Source: Chryseobacterium taiwanense (lineage in GTDB: Bacteria > Bacteroidota > Bacteroidia > Flavobacteriales > Weeksellaceae). Taken from it: a DNA stretch of 64,000 nt. A program made the translations under genes and the position numbers. Where the stretch lies: NCBI RefSeq assembly GCF_000813825.1, contig NZ_JWTA01000007.1, positions 62,001 through 126,000 on the forward strand, written 5' to 3'. Shown one piece after another: positions 8,690 through 17,325 of this stretch. Numbering within the stretch: position 1 is the first letter of the stretch; each line of letters starts with the position of its first letter. The notes beneath the pieces were generated by a model. It had not been told where the DNA came from. It saw only the letters and a list, made by a program, of their open reading frames with translations, and made no database searches.

Positions 8690-8713
8690 AAAACATACTG
8701 ATTAGTATGTTTT
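8690..8713 (+). promoter_or_regulatory. Palindromic TetR-type operator
   Basis: AAAACATACT (8690-8699), spacer GATT, AGTATGTTTT (8704-8713): a perfect 10-bp inverted repeat. It ends 5 bp before a TACCTTTG -7 element (8719-8726), so a bound dimer would block the promoter of the gene at 8746. The gene just upstream encodes a TetR regulator. Confidence 0.7.
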
Positions 8714-8718
8714 TATCA

Positions 8719-8726
8719 TACCTTTG
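8719..8726 (+). promoter_or_regulatory. Bacteroidota -7 promoter element
   Basis: TACCTTTG fits TAnnTTTG and lies 20-30 bp before the ATGs at 8746/8749. This makes the in-frame ATG at 8707, which is inside the operator and upstream of the promoter element, an unlikely start. Confidence 0.6.
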
Positions 8727-8745
8727 TCCTGTTCATAAAAATTTG

Positions 8746-9207
8746 ATGATGTATCAGACACTTACCTTTCTGCATTCCACTTTTCGATGGCTGGTTGTAT
8801 TGAGTTTATTTTATTCTGTTTTCAGAGCGTATCAAGGCTATTTTTCTAATAAAGTATTTTCAAATACGGATAATTCTGTGAGACACTGGACGGCAACCAT
8901 TGCCCATATTCAGCTGGTGTTGGGGATTACCTTATATTCTCAAAGTCCGATTATTAAATACTTTTGGAAGAATTTCAACGAAGCGAAAGAATCTTTTGAT
9001 CTTTTGTTTTTCGGGCTTATTCATATTTTCCTGATGTTGTTTTCGATTATTTTAATTACCATCGGATCAGCCGTTTCAAAAAGAAAAGAAACTGATAAAG
9101 AGAGGTTTAAAACCATGCTGATTTACTTTCTGATTGCTTTACTCATCATCTTTATTGCCATTCCGTGGCCGTTTTCCCCTCTTGCTAACAGACCTTATTT
9201 CAGATAA
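8746..9207 (+). CDS. Four-helix membrane protein of cytochrome-b-like annotation
   Basis: About 153 residues from the ATG at 8746 (8749 is equally possible). Four hydrophobic helices are visible: LVVLSLFYSVFRAYQ, the HIQLVLGITLYSQ stretch, LLFFGLIHIFLMLFSIILI, and a C-terminal LIYFLIALLIIFIAIPWPF. His residues fall in several helices (HSTFRW, HWTATIAHIQ, GLIHI). Flavobacterial homologues are often labelled cytochrome b, but I cannot demonstrate haem binding. First gene of a three-gene operon under a TetR operator; the next gene starts 2 bp after its stop. Confidence 0.7.
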   Translation: MMYQTLTFLHSTFRWLVVLSLFYSVFRAYQGYFSNKVFSNTDNSVRHWTATIAHIQLVLGITLYSQSPIIKYFWKNFNEAKESFDLLFFGLIHIFLMLFSIILITIGSAVSKRKETDKERFKTMLIYFLIALLIIFIAIPWPFSPLANRPYFR

Positions 9208-9209
9208 TT

Positions 9210-9512
9210 ATGATTGATTTATTTAAAACCAAAATCGGGCGTTTAAGAATCATTGCGATTCTTGAAGGGATTTCTTTGTTAACCTTAGTATTTATCGCCG
9301 TTCCCATGAAATATGGGTTTGATAATCCGGCTTTTGTAAAGATGATGGGGCCTATTCACGGTTCTTTATTTCTCCTGTTCTTATTCAATACGTTAAGCGT
9401 TGGGATTGAGCAGAACTGGAAGTTTAAAGAGACCACCTGGAAAGTGCTTTTAGCGTGTTTTATTCCGTTTGGGACATTTTATATTGACAAAAAAATATTG
9501 AGCAAACTATGA
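9210..9512 (+). CDS. DUF3817 family membrane protein
   Basis: 100-residue integral membrane protein. GRLRIIAILEGISLLTLVFIAVPMKYGF at the start and MMGPIHGSLFLLFLF in the middle are the signature of DUF3817 (YdzA-like), three helices in all. Function unknown. It is placed between the cytochrome-b-like protein and a membrane-anchored rhodanese with a 4-bp overlap to the latter (9509-9512), so all three should work together at the inner membrane. Confidence 0.8.
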   Translation: MIDLFKTKIGRLRIIAILEGISLLTLVFIAVPMKYGFDNPAFVKMMGPIHGSLFLLFLFNTLSVGIEQNWKFKETTWKVLLACFIPFGTFYIDKKILSKL

Positions 9513-9883
9513 AAAATATATTGATTTTTTGCGGAATCGCTTTGCTGATCTATATAGTGTATCGTGTATACAAATATCAGACGCTTGATGACGGTTTGGA
9601 TAAACTAATTAAAAACGGAGCCATCATTCTGGATGTAAGAACGGAAAAAGAGTTTGAAACGGGGCATATTGCGGGATCACAGAATATCTCTCTGGGAACG
9701 ATCAGAGAAAGATATATTGAACTTGATCCTGATAAAACCTATATCACGGTGTGTTCGCATGGTTTGCGAAGTGTAAAAGTAGAAAGTATTTTAAAAGAAA
9801 AAGGCTTTAAAAATGTCTATAACGGTGGAGCGTGGAGTGACTTGCAGAAAAGTTTTAATCTGAAAGCTTCTGAAAATAGATAA
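9509..9883 (+). CDS. Membrane-anchored rhodanese-like protein
   Basis: 124 residues: one N-terminal helix (about 2-18) then a single rhodanese domain. LDVRTEKEFETGHIAGSQNI is the family entry motif and TVCSHGLRS carries the active-site Cys with loop CSHGLRS. Such proteins move sulfur as a persulfide; with one transmembrane helix the domain probably lies at the membrane surface. Last gene of the TetR-controlled operon. Its stop overlaps a 10-bp stem (9880-9910). Confidence 0.85.
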   Translation: MKNILIFCGIALLIYIVYRVYKYQTLDDGLDKLIKNGAIILDVRTEKEFETGHIAGSQNISLGTIRERYIELDPDKTYITVCSHGLRSVKVESILKEKGFKNVYNGGAWSDLQKSFNLKASENR

Positions 9884-9910
9884 GCCGTGAGAACATTCTA
9901 CACGGCTTAT
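9880..9910 (+). terminator. Hairpin at the end of the rhodanese gene
   Basis: ATAAGCCGTG (9880-9889) pairs with CACGGCTTAT (9901-9910) across an 11-nt loop. The stem includes the stop codon. The trailing T-run is poor, so termination may be inefficient. Confidence 0.55.
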
Positions 9911-10034
9911 CTTAATAAAAATCTAACTAGGGGTTTGAAAAATAGTCAGTTGCCCATTTTGGTTTGAAAGTATAGTAAATTTGAAATAAAATTTAAATAT
10001 GACCAAGCAAGGCAAAATGACGATTCACAATTTA

Positions 10035-10859
10035 TTACTTAAGGTATTTTTGTTTTAAAACTGCAATTTCTCTCGGTCCGATTCCCATTTCAACCTGGAA
10101 GAAGTTTTCTACGCTTCCGTATTTTTTATTAATGGCAGCGAAGAAATTTCTGATCAGTTCAGGTCTTAGTTCCATTTGCTGTTTGATTTCGGCTTCTGTT
10201 AATCCAGACATTTTTGAAAGTCCGGAATACATTCCTTTCATGGTAGGATTTTTAGCCAAGTAATAATTTGAAGCAACATAATCACTTTCAATGACATCTT
10301 GAGGAACTCCTAAAATATTTAAGAATAAAGCGGATGCCATTCCGGTTCTGTCGCGTCCTCCTGTACAGTGGAAAAGTAATGCTTCATCCGGTTTTAGGGT
10401 TAATAACTGAACGAATAAGGTTCTGTATCTTTCTCCAAAATAAGGCAATCCTCCTTCTCCATACATGTCAAACAGGAAGTTCTTGTCTTTTAAAAATTTT
10501 GCCATATCCTGAGCGGTAGGAAGATTATTGCTTCCTGCCGGACAAAGAATGTAAGAAGTGTTTGCAGGAAGTCTGTCCTGTGCTTTTTTTGCCTCTTCCA
10601 CTCCTCTGAAGTCTACTACGGTTACGATCTTTTTATCTTTAAAAGTTTTTAAATCTTGATCAGATAATTTGTCGATCGCATCACTTCTGAATACTTTTCC
10701 TAATGTTACCTCTTTTCCGTCAGTGGTTTTGTACCCTCCTGTATCTCTGAAATTGTATGCACCTTCCATCTTTACGACACGTCTTGCGCTGTCTTTTATC
10801 TGTGCATGTACTGAAACTCCTAATGTAGCGATTGCCAATGTTAAAATTATTTTTTTCAT
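10035..10859 (-). CDS. Exported tyrosine/phosphoinositide-type phosphatase
   Basis: 274 residues with a signal peptide (MKKIILTLAIATLGVSVHAQ) and a Tyr_phosphatase3/LipA-like catalytic domain. NFRDTGGYKTTDGKEV is the family N-terminal motif, and the active-site loop HCTGGRDRTG holds the CX5R signature. Related enzymes dephosphorylate phosphotyrosine or inositol phosphates; this one should act in the periplasm. It lies 20 bp downstream of a TonB-dependent receptor on the same strand, suggesting joint capture of a phosphorylated compound, which is inference. Confidence 0.85.
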   Translation of the reverse strand: MKKIILTLAIATLGVSVHAQIKDSARRVVKMEGAYNFRDTGGYKTTDGKEVTLGKVFRSDAIDKLSDQDLKTFKDKKIVTVVDFRGVEEAKKAQDRLPANTSYILCPAGSNNLPTAQDMAKFLKDKNFLFDMYGEGGLPYFGERYRTLFVQLLTLKPDEALLFHCTGGRDRTGMASALFLNILGVPQDVIESDYVASNYYLAKNPTMKGMYSGLSKMSGLTEAEIKQQMELRPELIRNFFAAINKKYGSVENFFQVEMGIGPREIAVLKQKYLK

Positions 10860-10879
10860 TTTTATAATAAGATTTTAGA

Positions 10880-13747
10880 TTAAAATACTTGCCAACGAAT
10901 ACCTATTTGTCCTCTGCTTCCATACCATTCGTGAGAAGTAATTCTTTGTTTGTTATCTCCCATGTATTGTCTTAAACTTTCGTTGTTGATGTTGTTTAAC
11001 TCTACAAATAGCTTAACTTTTTTAGAGATATCGTAGCTCGCAGAAAAATCTACCGTAAAGTTTTTATCAGACCAGATGTAATACTGACTTCCCAATTGCT
11101 GGTTAATAGATTCTACAGATTTACCTCTGTAATTAGCTGCAAGACGAACCATTAACTTACTGTTTTCATAGTACAGAATGGCATTAAACATATTTTTAGA
11201 CTGATTAGGTAATGTGGTTCTGTCAGAAATTAAACTACCGTCAGTTCTTTGAACATCCACCTTTGAATCAATATAGGTATAGTTGAATTCAACTCCGAAG
11301 CCACTAAAAAAACCAGGTAAGAAATCGAAACGTTTGTTGATTCCTGCTTCAAAGCCCACTAAATTTGCATCATTAAGGTTTTTAGCCTGCTTCACCAGAT
11401 AGTTGGTTCCATTGATATCCATCATAGAAGCATCATCAAAAATAACATCCGATACTTTTTTATAGAACACTCCTCCGGAAAGAAGACCGATGTTGTCGAA
11501 GTAATATTCTCCCATCAAATCGAAGTTATCACTGAATGTAGGTTTTAGATCCGGGTTTCCTTGTGTAATTGTATTTGTACCTCCCGTATTATCAATACTC
11601 ACTCCCGGAGACATACTTCCAAAATTTGGTCTTACAAACGATCTTGTATAGGCAAATCTTACATTAGCTTTTGGCGTAAAATTATATTTCATGTGCAACA
11701 TAGGTAAGAAAGCATTGTAATTACTTTCCACTGTTGAAGGGGAAATACCTTGTGAGGTAGATTTAGAACCATACAATGATAATCTTGTAGATTCATTTCT
11801 AAAACCTCCGATAATTTTAAAATTCTCAGATGCTTTTATTTCTGCCATTGCATACGTTGCCATTACATTTTCTTCACCATTGTAAACGCTTGTTGCATTA
11901 GTTGCTGCACTAGAATAATCTTTGAAATTATTTTGGGATAAGAATCCTGGAGAAAACAAATCAAAAAGTTGCCCTTTCGTTGGTGGATTCATAATATAAG
12001 CATCTAAATTATTATTCATTCCTCCTAAAAACTGAGTTCCTGTTGGAGCTGCTTCGGTAGACAATTGAGATAAGCTTAATAAATTGGCTGTAGTCGGAAC
12101 ATACACCTGATTATATCCGTAAGTGCTGTTTCTTTGTTTTGTTCTGTATTTTGCTCCTACTTTGAAAGTAATACTAGGATTCAATTCATATTTTAAATTT
12201 ACCCTTGCAATTTTGTCTCGCTCATTGTTATCCAATTTTGCAATTACCAATTGAGAAAGTAATAATTTATCGGCACTCATTACTTCTGAAGGATTGGTAA
12301 CATCTGAACTGTAGTCTAAATAATTACCTCCTGTTCCAGTAGGAGAATCAAAGCCCCAATATCTTCTTCCATTGGTTAAATTATTAAACCCACCATTAAT
12401 TTTCTGTCTGAAAGTAGCGATAGGAAGTCCTTTAGTATCATTGGTAGATGGAGTATCTAAGAAATAATTTGCCTGATAATTACTTGCCATCCAGTCTAAG
12501 CTTAATTTTGGAGCCAATGTATGTTCTCCTCCTAATTCCATTCCGTATAGTTCGGTCTGATAATGAGAATATCTGAAATTGTATTGATACCTCTTATTGG
12601 TATAATCTACATACGATTCGTATACCGGACGTATGTCATCAAACTTATTGTACATTCCACGGAAATATACTTTGTTATTCGCATTAAATTTATACTCTAA
12701 ACCTCCGTTGACTCCAATTGTTCTTCTGGTACCCATATAACGCTTCATCATCACTGTATTGATTGACTTACGTTCTGTATCATTGGATAATCCGGTGTTA
12801 TAGGTCACATCAAAAGCATCCGCTCCCCATTGTCTGTCCCAAATTGCTCCTGATAAAATTACGCCTAACTTATTTTTGAAGAAACGGTCACCATAAACAA
12901 TTGAACCATTATAAGTTCCGTTGTGTGAAAAGGTGTTATAACCACCTGCTCCACTCACACTTAATGTTTTTCTTGCAGGCGCAGTTCTGGTAATAAAATT
13001 GATACTTCCACCAATTGCATCAGCATCCATATCCGGAGTGACAGCTTTTGAAACCTGTACAAACTGAATCAATTCAGATGGGACTACATCCAAAACAAAT
13101 GATCTGTTTCCCATTACATTGGCACTTGGCAATCTGTTTCCATTAAACAGAGCCGATGTCCAGTAAAAAGGAGTTCCTCTTACGGTTGCTTGATCCGCTT
13201 CCCCATGATATCTTGCTACAGCAACCCCTTGAACTCTTTGTACGGCTTCTGCAGCATTTCTGTCCGGAAGTTTTCCAATAGCATCAGCTGCAATTACTTC
13301 CATGATGGCGTTGTTGTTTTTCTTGATTTCGTACGCTTTAGCCTGAGTTAAAGCATTCGGTCTTGAAATGACAACCTGCTGAATATCGCTTACCTTTTCC
13401 TTGCTCTTTTTTTCTTCAGGAGCAATCGTTATGTAGCCAATATCGTTGGTTCCTTCTTTTATAGTGATCGGGAAAATTCTTGTTTCATATCCGATATACT
13501 CTACTTTTAGATTGATCTCTCCCAACTTTGGTGAAAGAAGATTGAAATCTCCGTCTAATGCTGAAACTGCTTTTGCATCTGCATCTACAATTGAAATATT
13601 GGCTCCCGGAAGTGCTCCGTTTGTTTTGCCTACAACGGTTCCTTTGATTGACTGTGCATGAATGGTTCCCAAAGATGCCATCAGAAAAAATGCAGATATC
13701 TGAATGATTCTTGACTTTTGTTTTGAAAAACCAATTGAATTGTTCAT
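10880..13747 (-). CDS. TonB-dependent receptor with carboxypeptidase-like regulatory domain
   Basis: 955-residue outer-membrane transporter. In order: N-terminal export signal, a CarboxypepD_reg-like domain (about 33-110: IKGTVVGKTNGALPGANISI), a plug domain (about 125-255: KLPDRNAAEAVQRVQGVAV, then DADAIGGSINFIT), and a 22-strand-type barrel ending in a terminal aromatic (IRWQVF). The plug resembles the Xanthomonas/Caulobacter-type receptors (TIGR01782-like). The adjacent phosphatase and the divergent membrane AraC regulator suggest an inducible uptake unit. Substrate unknown. Confidence 0.88.
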   Translation of the reverse strand: MNNSIGFSKQKSRIIQISAFFLMASLGTIHAQSIKGTVVGKTNGALPGANISIVDADAKAVSALDGDFNLLSPKLGEINLKVEYIGYETRIFPITIKEGTNDIGYITIAPEEKKSKEKVSDIQQVVISRPNALTQAKAYEIKKNNNAIMEVIAADAIGKLPDRNAAEAVQRVQGVAVARYHGEADQATVRGTPFYWTSALFNGNRLPSANVMGNRSFVLDVVPSELIQFVQVSKAVTPDMDADAIGGSINFITRTAPARKTLSVSGAGGYNTFSHNGTYNGSIVYGDRFFKNKLGVILSGAIWDRQWGADAFDVTYNTGLSNDTERKSINTVMMKRYMGTRRTIGVNGGLEYKFNANNKVYFRGMYNKFDDIRPVYESYVDYTNKRYQYNFRYSHYQTELYGMELGGEHTLAPKLSLDWMASNYQANYFLDTPSTNDTKGLPIATFRQKINGGFNNLTNGRRYWGFDSPTGTGGNYLDYSSDVTNPSEVMSADKLLLSQLVIAKLDNNERDKIARVNLKYELNPSITFKVGAKYRTKQRNSTYGYNQVYVPTTANLLSLSQLSTEAAPTGTQFLGGMNNNLDAYIMNPPTKGQLFDLFSPGFLSQNNFKDYSSAATNATSVYNGEENVMATYAMAEIKASENFKIIGGFRNESTRLSLYGSKSTSQGISPSTVESNYNAFLPMLHMKYNFTPKANVRFAYTRSFVRPNFGSMSPGVSIDNTGGTNTITQGNPDLKPTFSDNFDLMGEYYFDNIGLLSGGVFYKKVSDVIFDDASMMDINGTNYLVKQAKNLNDANLVGFEAGINKRFDFLPGFFSGFGVEFNYTYIDSKVDVQRTDGSLISDRTTLPNQSKNMFNAILYYENSKLMVRLAANYRGKSVESINQQLGSQYYIWSDKNFTVDFSASYDISKKVKLFVELNNINNESLRQYMGDNKQRITSHEWYGSRGQIGIRWQVF

Positions 13748-14005
13748 AGATTTTTTTTTGATGCAAATGTGGGGGATGAAACATTTCTATTCGTCCGAAG
13801 GAAAAAATCAAATTCTTTAACGTGTCACTCGTTGGATTTATACTTTTAATACATTGAATTACAGTGTTTTATTTTTATTTAACTATTTGTTATTTATTTA
13901 TGAACCTAATGTTAAATTGTAAATAAAATTTTTAATAGATAGATAATAGACTTATGAATGATAAAATGAAGATTTTATATTTATTTTGTGAAAACCTAAG
14001 GAAGA

Positions 14006-15160
14006 ATGCAATATATAGTTATTATTGGGGCTTTTCAGGCACTTGTCGCGCTTTGGCTTTTACAGTTCAGAGAGAAAAAGTCTGTATCAAATTATCTGTT
14101 TATTTTTCTGCTTTCAGCGATTGCCGTTCATTTGACGATCAAGTTCGTAATCTTTAATTTTATCCTTGACGAAAGTATCAGACAGCAGATGAATACGTTC
14201 ATTGGAGTATGTTATGGTCCTTTGATCTATTTGTACACGTTGAGTAAAACAAAAAAGGAATTTTCGGTTGCAAGTAAATGGTATATTTTTATTCCGCTTT
14301 TTGTATTAATGATCGCTTATTTTACCATTTCCTGTGTGTTTGTTATTCTAAATCATGCAGATCAGAGGCTGCTCGATTTGTATAACAATTTCAGTTTGTA
14401 TTTAATATTTATCATTAATTTATATTATCCTCTAAAAAGCATTTTAATAGTCAGAAAAGCACAGACTGAAAATCTTGAAAAGGTGGAACATGATGTGATT
14501 ACAAGAATCTCTTATTGTATCCTGGTTATGGAATTAGGAGTAATTGCTTCCAAAACATTGCTTTATCTTTATCCTGAAGAAAACCAATTAATCAATCTGT
14601 CAATAAGAACTGTTGCTTACTTTTTACTATTGGTCATCTGTCTTTTAATTGTAAGAAAAAGCTTGAAAACCGAAACTACTCCATCTTTAAAAATAGATTT
14701 AAATAATAATCTTGAAGTACCATTCAATCAAAACTTTAATGAAGAGAATTTATCATTAAATACGGTTGATTACGAAATAAAATTCAGTGAACTTTGGCAT
14801 AAAATGGATCAGTCTGTAAGGCAAAAACAATTGTACAGAGATTGTGATTTGAACCTTGATCAACTGGCATTACAAACACAAATCAACAAATATCAGATCA
14901 GTGAGATGCTGAACGGTTATAGACAAAAACCTTTTTATCGCTACATCAATGAATACCGCATTGAATATTTTAAAAATATAGTGGAAAAAGCCATTGAAAG
15001 AAATGAGAATATTAATTTTCTGTCTTTTGCTTATGAAGCGGGTTTTAAATCTAAATCGTCTTTTAACCGTTATTTTAAAGAAATAATCGGTAAAACACCA
15101 TCAGAATATTACAAAAGTATAACGAACGAAAATAAGCACAGCTTTGAAATTAGTGCATAA
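14006..15160 (+). CDS. Membrane-anchored AraC-type regulator
   Basis: 384 residues: about six or seven hydrophobic helices in the first 220 (for example LFIFLLSAIAVHLTIKFVIF and WYIFIPLFVLMIAYF), then a soluble linker and a C-terminal AraC HTH domain (about 265-370; LDQLALQTQINKYQISEMLN, then INFLSFAYEAGFKSKSSFNR). This suggests a one-component sensor that binds DNA while in the membrane. It is divergent from the TonB receptor/phosphatase pair across a 258-bp AT-rich gap and is the natural candidate to control it. An overlapping ATG at 13954 belongs to another frame. Confidence 0.85.
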   Translation: MQYIVIIGAFQALVALWLLQFREKKSVSNYLFIFLLSAIAVHLTIKFVIFNFILDESIRQQMNTFIGVCYGPLIYLYTLSKTKKEFSVASKWYIFIPLFVLMIAYFTISCVFVILNHADQRLLDLYNNFSLYLIFIINLYYPLKSILIVRKAQTENLEKVEHDVITRISYCILVMELGVIASKTLLYLYPEENQLINLSIRTVAYFLLLVICLLIVRKSLKTETTPSLKIDLNNNLEVPFNQNFNEENLSLNTVDYEIKFSELWHKMDQSVRQKQLYRDCDLNLDQLALQTQINKYQISEMLNGYRQKPFYRYINEYRIEYFKNIVEKAIERNENINFLSFAYEAGFKSKSSFNRYFKEIIGKTPSEYYKSITNENKHSFEISA

Positions 15161-15161
15161 T

Positions 15162-15193
15162 AAAAATCATTTCCTAAAAAGAAAATGATTTTT
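15162..15193 (+). terminator. Bidirectional intrinsic terminator
   Basis: AAAAATCATTT (15162-15172) pairs with AAATGATTTTT (15183-15193) across a short A-rich loop, giving T-runs on both strands. It separates the convergent genes ending at 15160 and 15222. Confidence 0.8.
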
Positions 15194-15221
15194 ATTCTAT
15201 CGTCAATGAATTGATTTTGTT

Positions 15222-15815
15222 TTATTTATCTGTCACAAAGTTTTTCTTTGCCAGTTCCTTTCTTACGCGGCTTAAACTTTCAGGTGTAATTCCTAAATAA
15301 GAAGCAATCATCCATTGCGGAACTCTTAATAACAAATCCGGGTACATTTTGATGAATTTCAGGTACCTTTCCTCTGCTGTTTCTCCCAACAACGAATTGA
15401 TTCTGTTTTGAAGGCTTCTTACATGTTTCTGAAGTAGAATATCATTCTTGGGAGCAATTGTAGGGAAATGTTCCATCAATTTTTTGAAAAAATCAGGCTG
15501 CAACAATAACACTTCAGAATCTTCTACAGCTTCAATATAATACACCGATTTTTCATTGAAATAAAGGCTGCTTCTGTCAGAAATCAGCCAGCTTTCAGGT
15601 GCAAACTGAATAATGTGCTCTTTTCCATTTTTATCAATGGAATACATCTTAAGCAATCCCTTTTCTACAAAAAAATTATATCTGCAGATTTCTCCGTATC
15701 GTAAAAGGAAATCATTTTTAGCCACTTTTTTAACTTCATAATGAAGACTGCATGTATTCACATTTTCTACGGGAACTTCGAGAATGTTTGCTAAATAAGT
15801 ATTGATATTTTTCAT
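15222..15815 (-). CDS. Crp/Fnr family transcriptional regulator
   Basis: 197 residues with a cNMP-like domain (KKVAKNDFLLRYGEICRYNFFVEKG, about 28-52) and a C-terminal HTH whose recognition helix LGITPESLSRVRKE keeps the E-x-x-S-R pattern. No Fe-S cysteine cluster. It is the last gene of a four-gene operon with BstA/YfiT, DUF1569 and YtxJ proteins and overlaps ytxJ by one base, so it may respond to thiol or electrophile stress. That is inference from the neighbours. Confidence 0.87.
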   Translation of the reverse strand: MKNINTYLANILEVPVENVNTCSLHYEVKKVAKNDFLLRYGEICRYNFFVEKGLLKMYSIDKNGKEHIIQFAPESWLISDRSSLYFNEKSVYYIEAVEDSEVLLLQPDFFKKLMEHFPTIAPKNDILLQKHVRSLQNRINSLLGETAEERYLKFIKMYPDLLLRVPQWMIASYLGITPESLSRVRKELAKKNFVTDK

Positions 15816-16201
15816 TATGATAACTGATTTATAGAAATATTTTGGTGAGAAGCGTCATTAATTACTTTACCATCTTCTATGACAAGCAATTGAGGGCTTT
15901 CGTGTCGTATATCAAGATCTGCCGCAATTTTATTAGAGATAGGTCTGAATGCCAGTAAGTCTAAGAAATATAAATCTGCGATATCCTCTTTATTTTCAAG
16001 ATTTTCTATCTCTCTTTCAAAGTTTTTCAGGACTGTCTTACTGATAAAACAGCTTGTTGAATGTTTGAATATGGCAACTTTATAGGCATAAGAATTTTCA
16101 ATAACAATTCTCAGATCATCTTCGGATTCTATTTTTTTCCAAAATGATTTTTGCTCTTTTGCTTCTTCTTTTCCTCCGAATATTTTATCAAAAAAACTCA
16201 T
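15815..16201 (-). CDS. ytxJ: Bacillithiol system redox-active protein YtxJ
   Basis: 128 residues of the YtxJ monothiol family. VAIFKHSTSCFISKT (42-56) carries the single redox Cys51 in the HSTSC context. The remainder is a thioredoxin-like fold, with ESPQLLVIEDGKVIND as the cis-Pro region. YtxJ is thought to remove bacillithiol from protein mixed disulfides, acting in the cytoplasm. It overlaps the DUF1569 gene by 4 bp upstream and the Crp/Fnr gene by 1 bp downstream, so translation is coupled. Confidence 0.85.
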   Translation of the reverse strand: MSFFDKIFGGKEEAKEQKSFWKKIESEDDLRIVIENSYAYKVAIFKHSTSCFISKTVLKNFEREIENLENKEDIADLYFLDLLAFRPISNKIAADLDIRHESPQLLVIEDGKVINDASHQNISINQLS

Positions 16202-16659
16202 ACGTTAAATTGTTTAAGATGATGATTAAGATGTTTATACTCCAAAAATCCCCAGTCTTTTTCTGTCATATTACCAAAAAGAACGTGTTCCTTTGGTAAA
16301 CGATCATTTTCAAAGGCATTCCAATAAGAATCCAGTGTTTTTAAAAGGTTGTTTTTGGTTTCATCAAAACTACATTCAAAATTAACGATTAGTTTTTGAA
16401 AAGTAGGCATATTATGAGGAATTCCGTTATTAAAAATTTGCATTTCTCTTTTGGTGAAAACTCCTATGGCTCTGAACATGAAATTAATCTTTGGAAGTTT
16501 CATATTTTGAAGAGGAACCTGTAGCACCAGATCACAATGATACAGCATTTGAGCTACGTTCATCTTGCCCCATTTCTTTTCAGAATCAGCAGAAAGTGTA
16601 GAGATTCTCGATTTGATCTCCTCAAAAAAATATCGGTTATGAAGCGTTTTTTTTACCAA
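16198..16659 (-). CDS. DUF1569 (DinB-superfamily) protein
   Basis: 153-residue soluble protein. KKWGKMNVAQMLYHCDLVLQ near residues 28-47 and a His-containing C-terminus (YKHLNHHLKQF) fit DUF1569, a four-helix-bundle relative of the DinB/YfiT family. Its function is not established; membership of a bacillithiol operon suggests a thiol-linked role. Overlaps the upstream BstA/YfiT gene by 7 bp and ytxJ by 4 bp. Confidence 0.75.
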   Translation of the reverse strand: MVKKTLHNRYFFEEIKSRISTLSADSEKKWGKMNVAQMLYHCDLVLQVPLQNMKLPKINFMFRAIGVFTKREMQIFNNGIPHNMPTFQKLIVNFECSFDETKNNLLKTLDSYWNAFENDRLPKEHVLFGNMTEKDWGFLEYKHLNHHLKQFNV

Positions 16660-17189
16660 CCTTTTTTGTTCTTCAGATTTTCAATGTGTGCAAAATGGTG
16701 ATTGCAATGCCAAGCGTATAAAGCAAGAGAGTTTTTTAAATTATAATTGATATTGTGCTCCGGATGATGAAAAGTTCGGTTGAATTGTTCCTCAGAAAGG
16801 CTTTTAAGTAAAACCGTCCATCGTTGATGTGTTCCTTTAAGCATTCTCAAAGCCGATTTTATCGGCATTGTTTTACTGTCCGGAAGTTCTGCCCATTTTG
16901 CTTCGTCGTAAGGTTTTATTGTTGGATTATCTTCCGTTAAAGCCAGTTTGAATCTTGTAAAACTATTGATATGGCTGTCTGCAAGGTGATTGATAAGCTG
17001 TCGTACCGTCCATCCTCCTTCTCTGTAAGGCGTATCCAGTTGTTCGTCTGACCAGTTTTCTACCAGTTTTTTTACTCTTTTCGGAAAATCACTGATTGTG
17101 TCTATGAATTCGGAAACTTCTTCGTTACTTATAGTTTGTGGTTGTAGAAATTCACCTATTGGGAATCTTTTTTGATCTAAATTATTCAT
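16653..17189 (-). CDS. BstA/YfiT-type metal-dependent thiol transferase/hydrolase
   Basis: 178 residues from the ATG at 17189; a TTG six bases upstream is in frame but a weaker choice. It is a DinB-like four-helix bundle with candidate metal ligands His68 (INHLADSH) and His161/His165 (AWHCNHHFAHI). RFPIGEFLQP at the N-terminus and GGWTVRQLINHLADSH are diagnostic of the YfiT/BstA group, which in Bacillus conjugates or hydrolyses bacillithiol adducts. First gene of the operon, 136 bp downstream of the helicase gene's stop. Confidence 0.82.
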   Translation of the reverse strand: MNNLDQKRFPIGEFLQPQTISNEEVSEFIDTISDFPKRVKKLVENWSDEQLDTPYREGGWTVRQLINHLADSHINSFTRFKLALTEDNPTIKPYDEAKWAELPDSKTMPIKSALRMLKGTHQRWTVLLKSLSEEQFNRTFHHPEHNINYNLKNSLALYAWHCNHHFAHIENLKNKKGW

Positions 17190-17272
17190 AAACAATTTTG
17201 TTGATTTTAAGTATCGCTAATTAATAAAATCAGCTTTGTAAAATTATTAAAAAATAGAGAATTCCAAATACG

Positions 17273-17309
17273 AAAAGAGCTCCAATTCTATTAAAATTGA
17301 AGCTCTTTT
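17273..17309 (-). terminator. Intrinsic terminator of the helicase gene
   Basis: AAAAGAGCT (17273-17281) pairs with AGCTCTTTT (17301-17309), extended inward by CAAT/ATTG. Read on the minus strand it ends in TTTT, just downstream of the helicase stop at 17326 and before the BstA start at 17189. Confidence 0.8.
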
Positions 17310-17325
17310 ATATTTAAAGTAAATA

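Noticed and set aside
8707..8745. Earlier ATG for the membrane protein gene
   Set aside because: It lies inside the palindromic operator and upstream of the -7 element, so it would not be in the mRNA.
13954..14157. Short ORF overlapping the membrane AraC gene start
   Set aside because: A different frame from the real gene, no recognisable protein, and it overlaps well-supported coding sequence.
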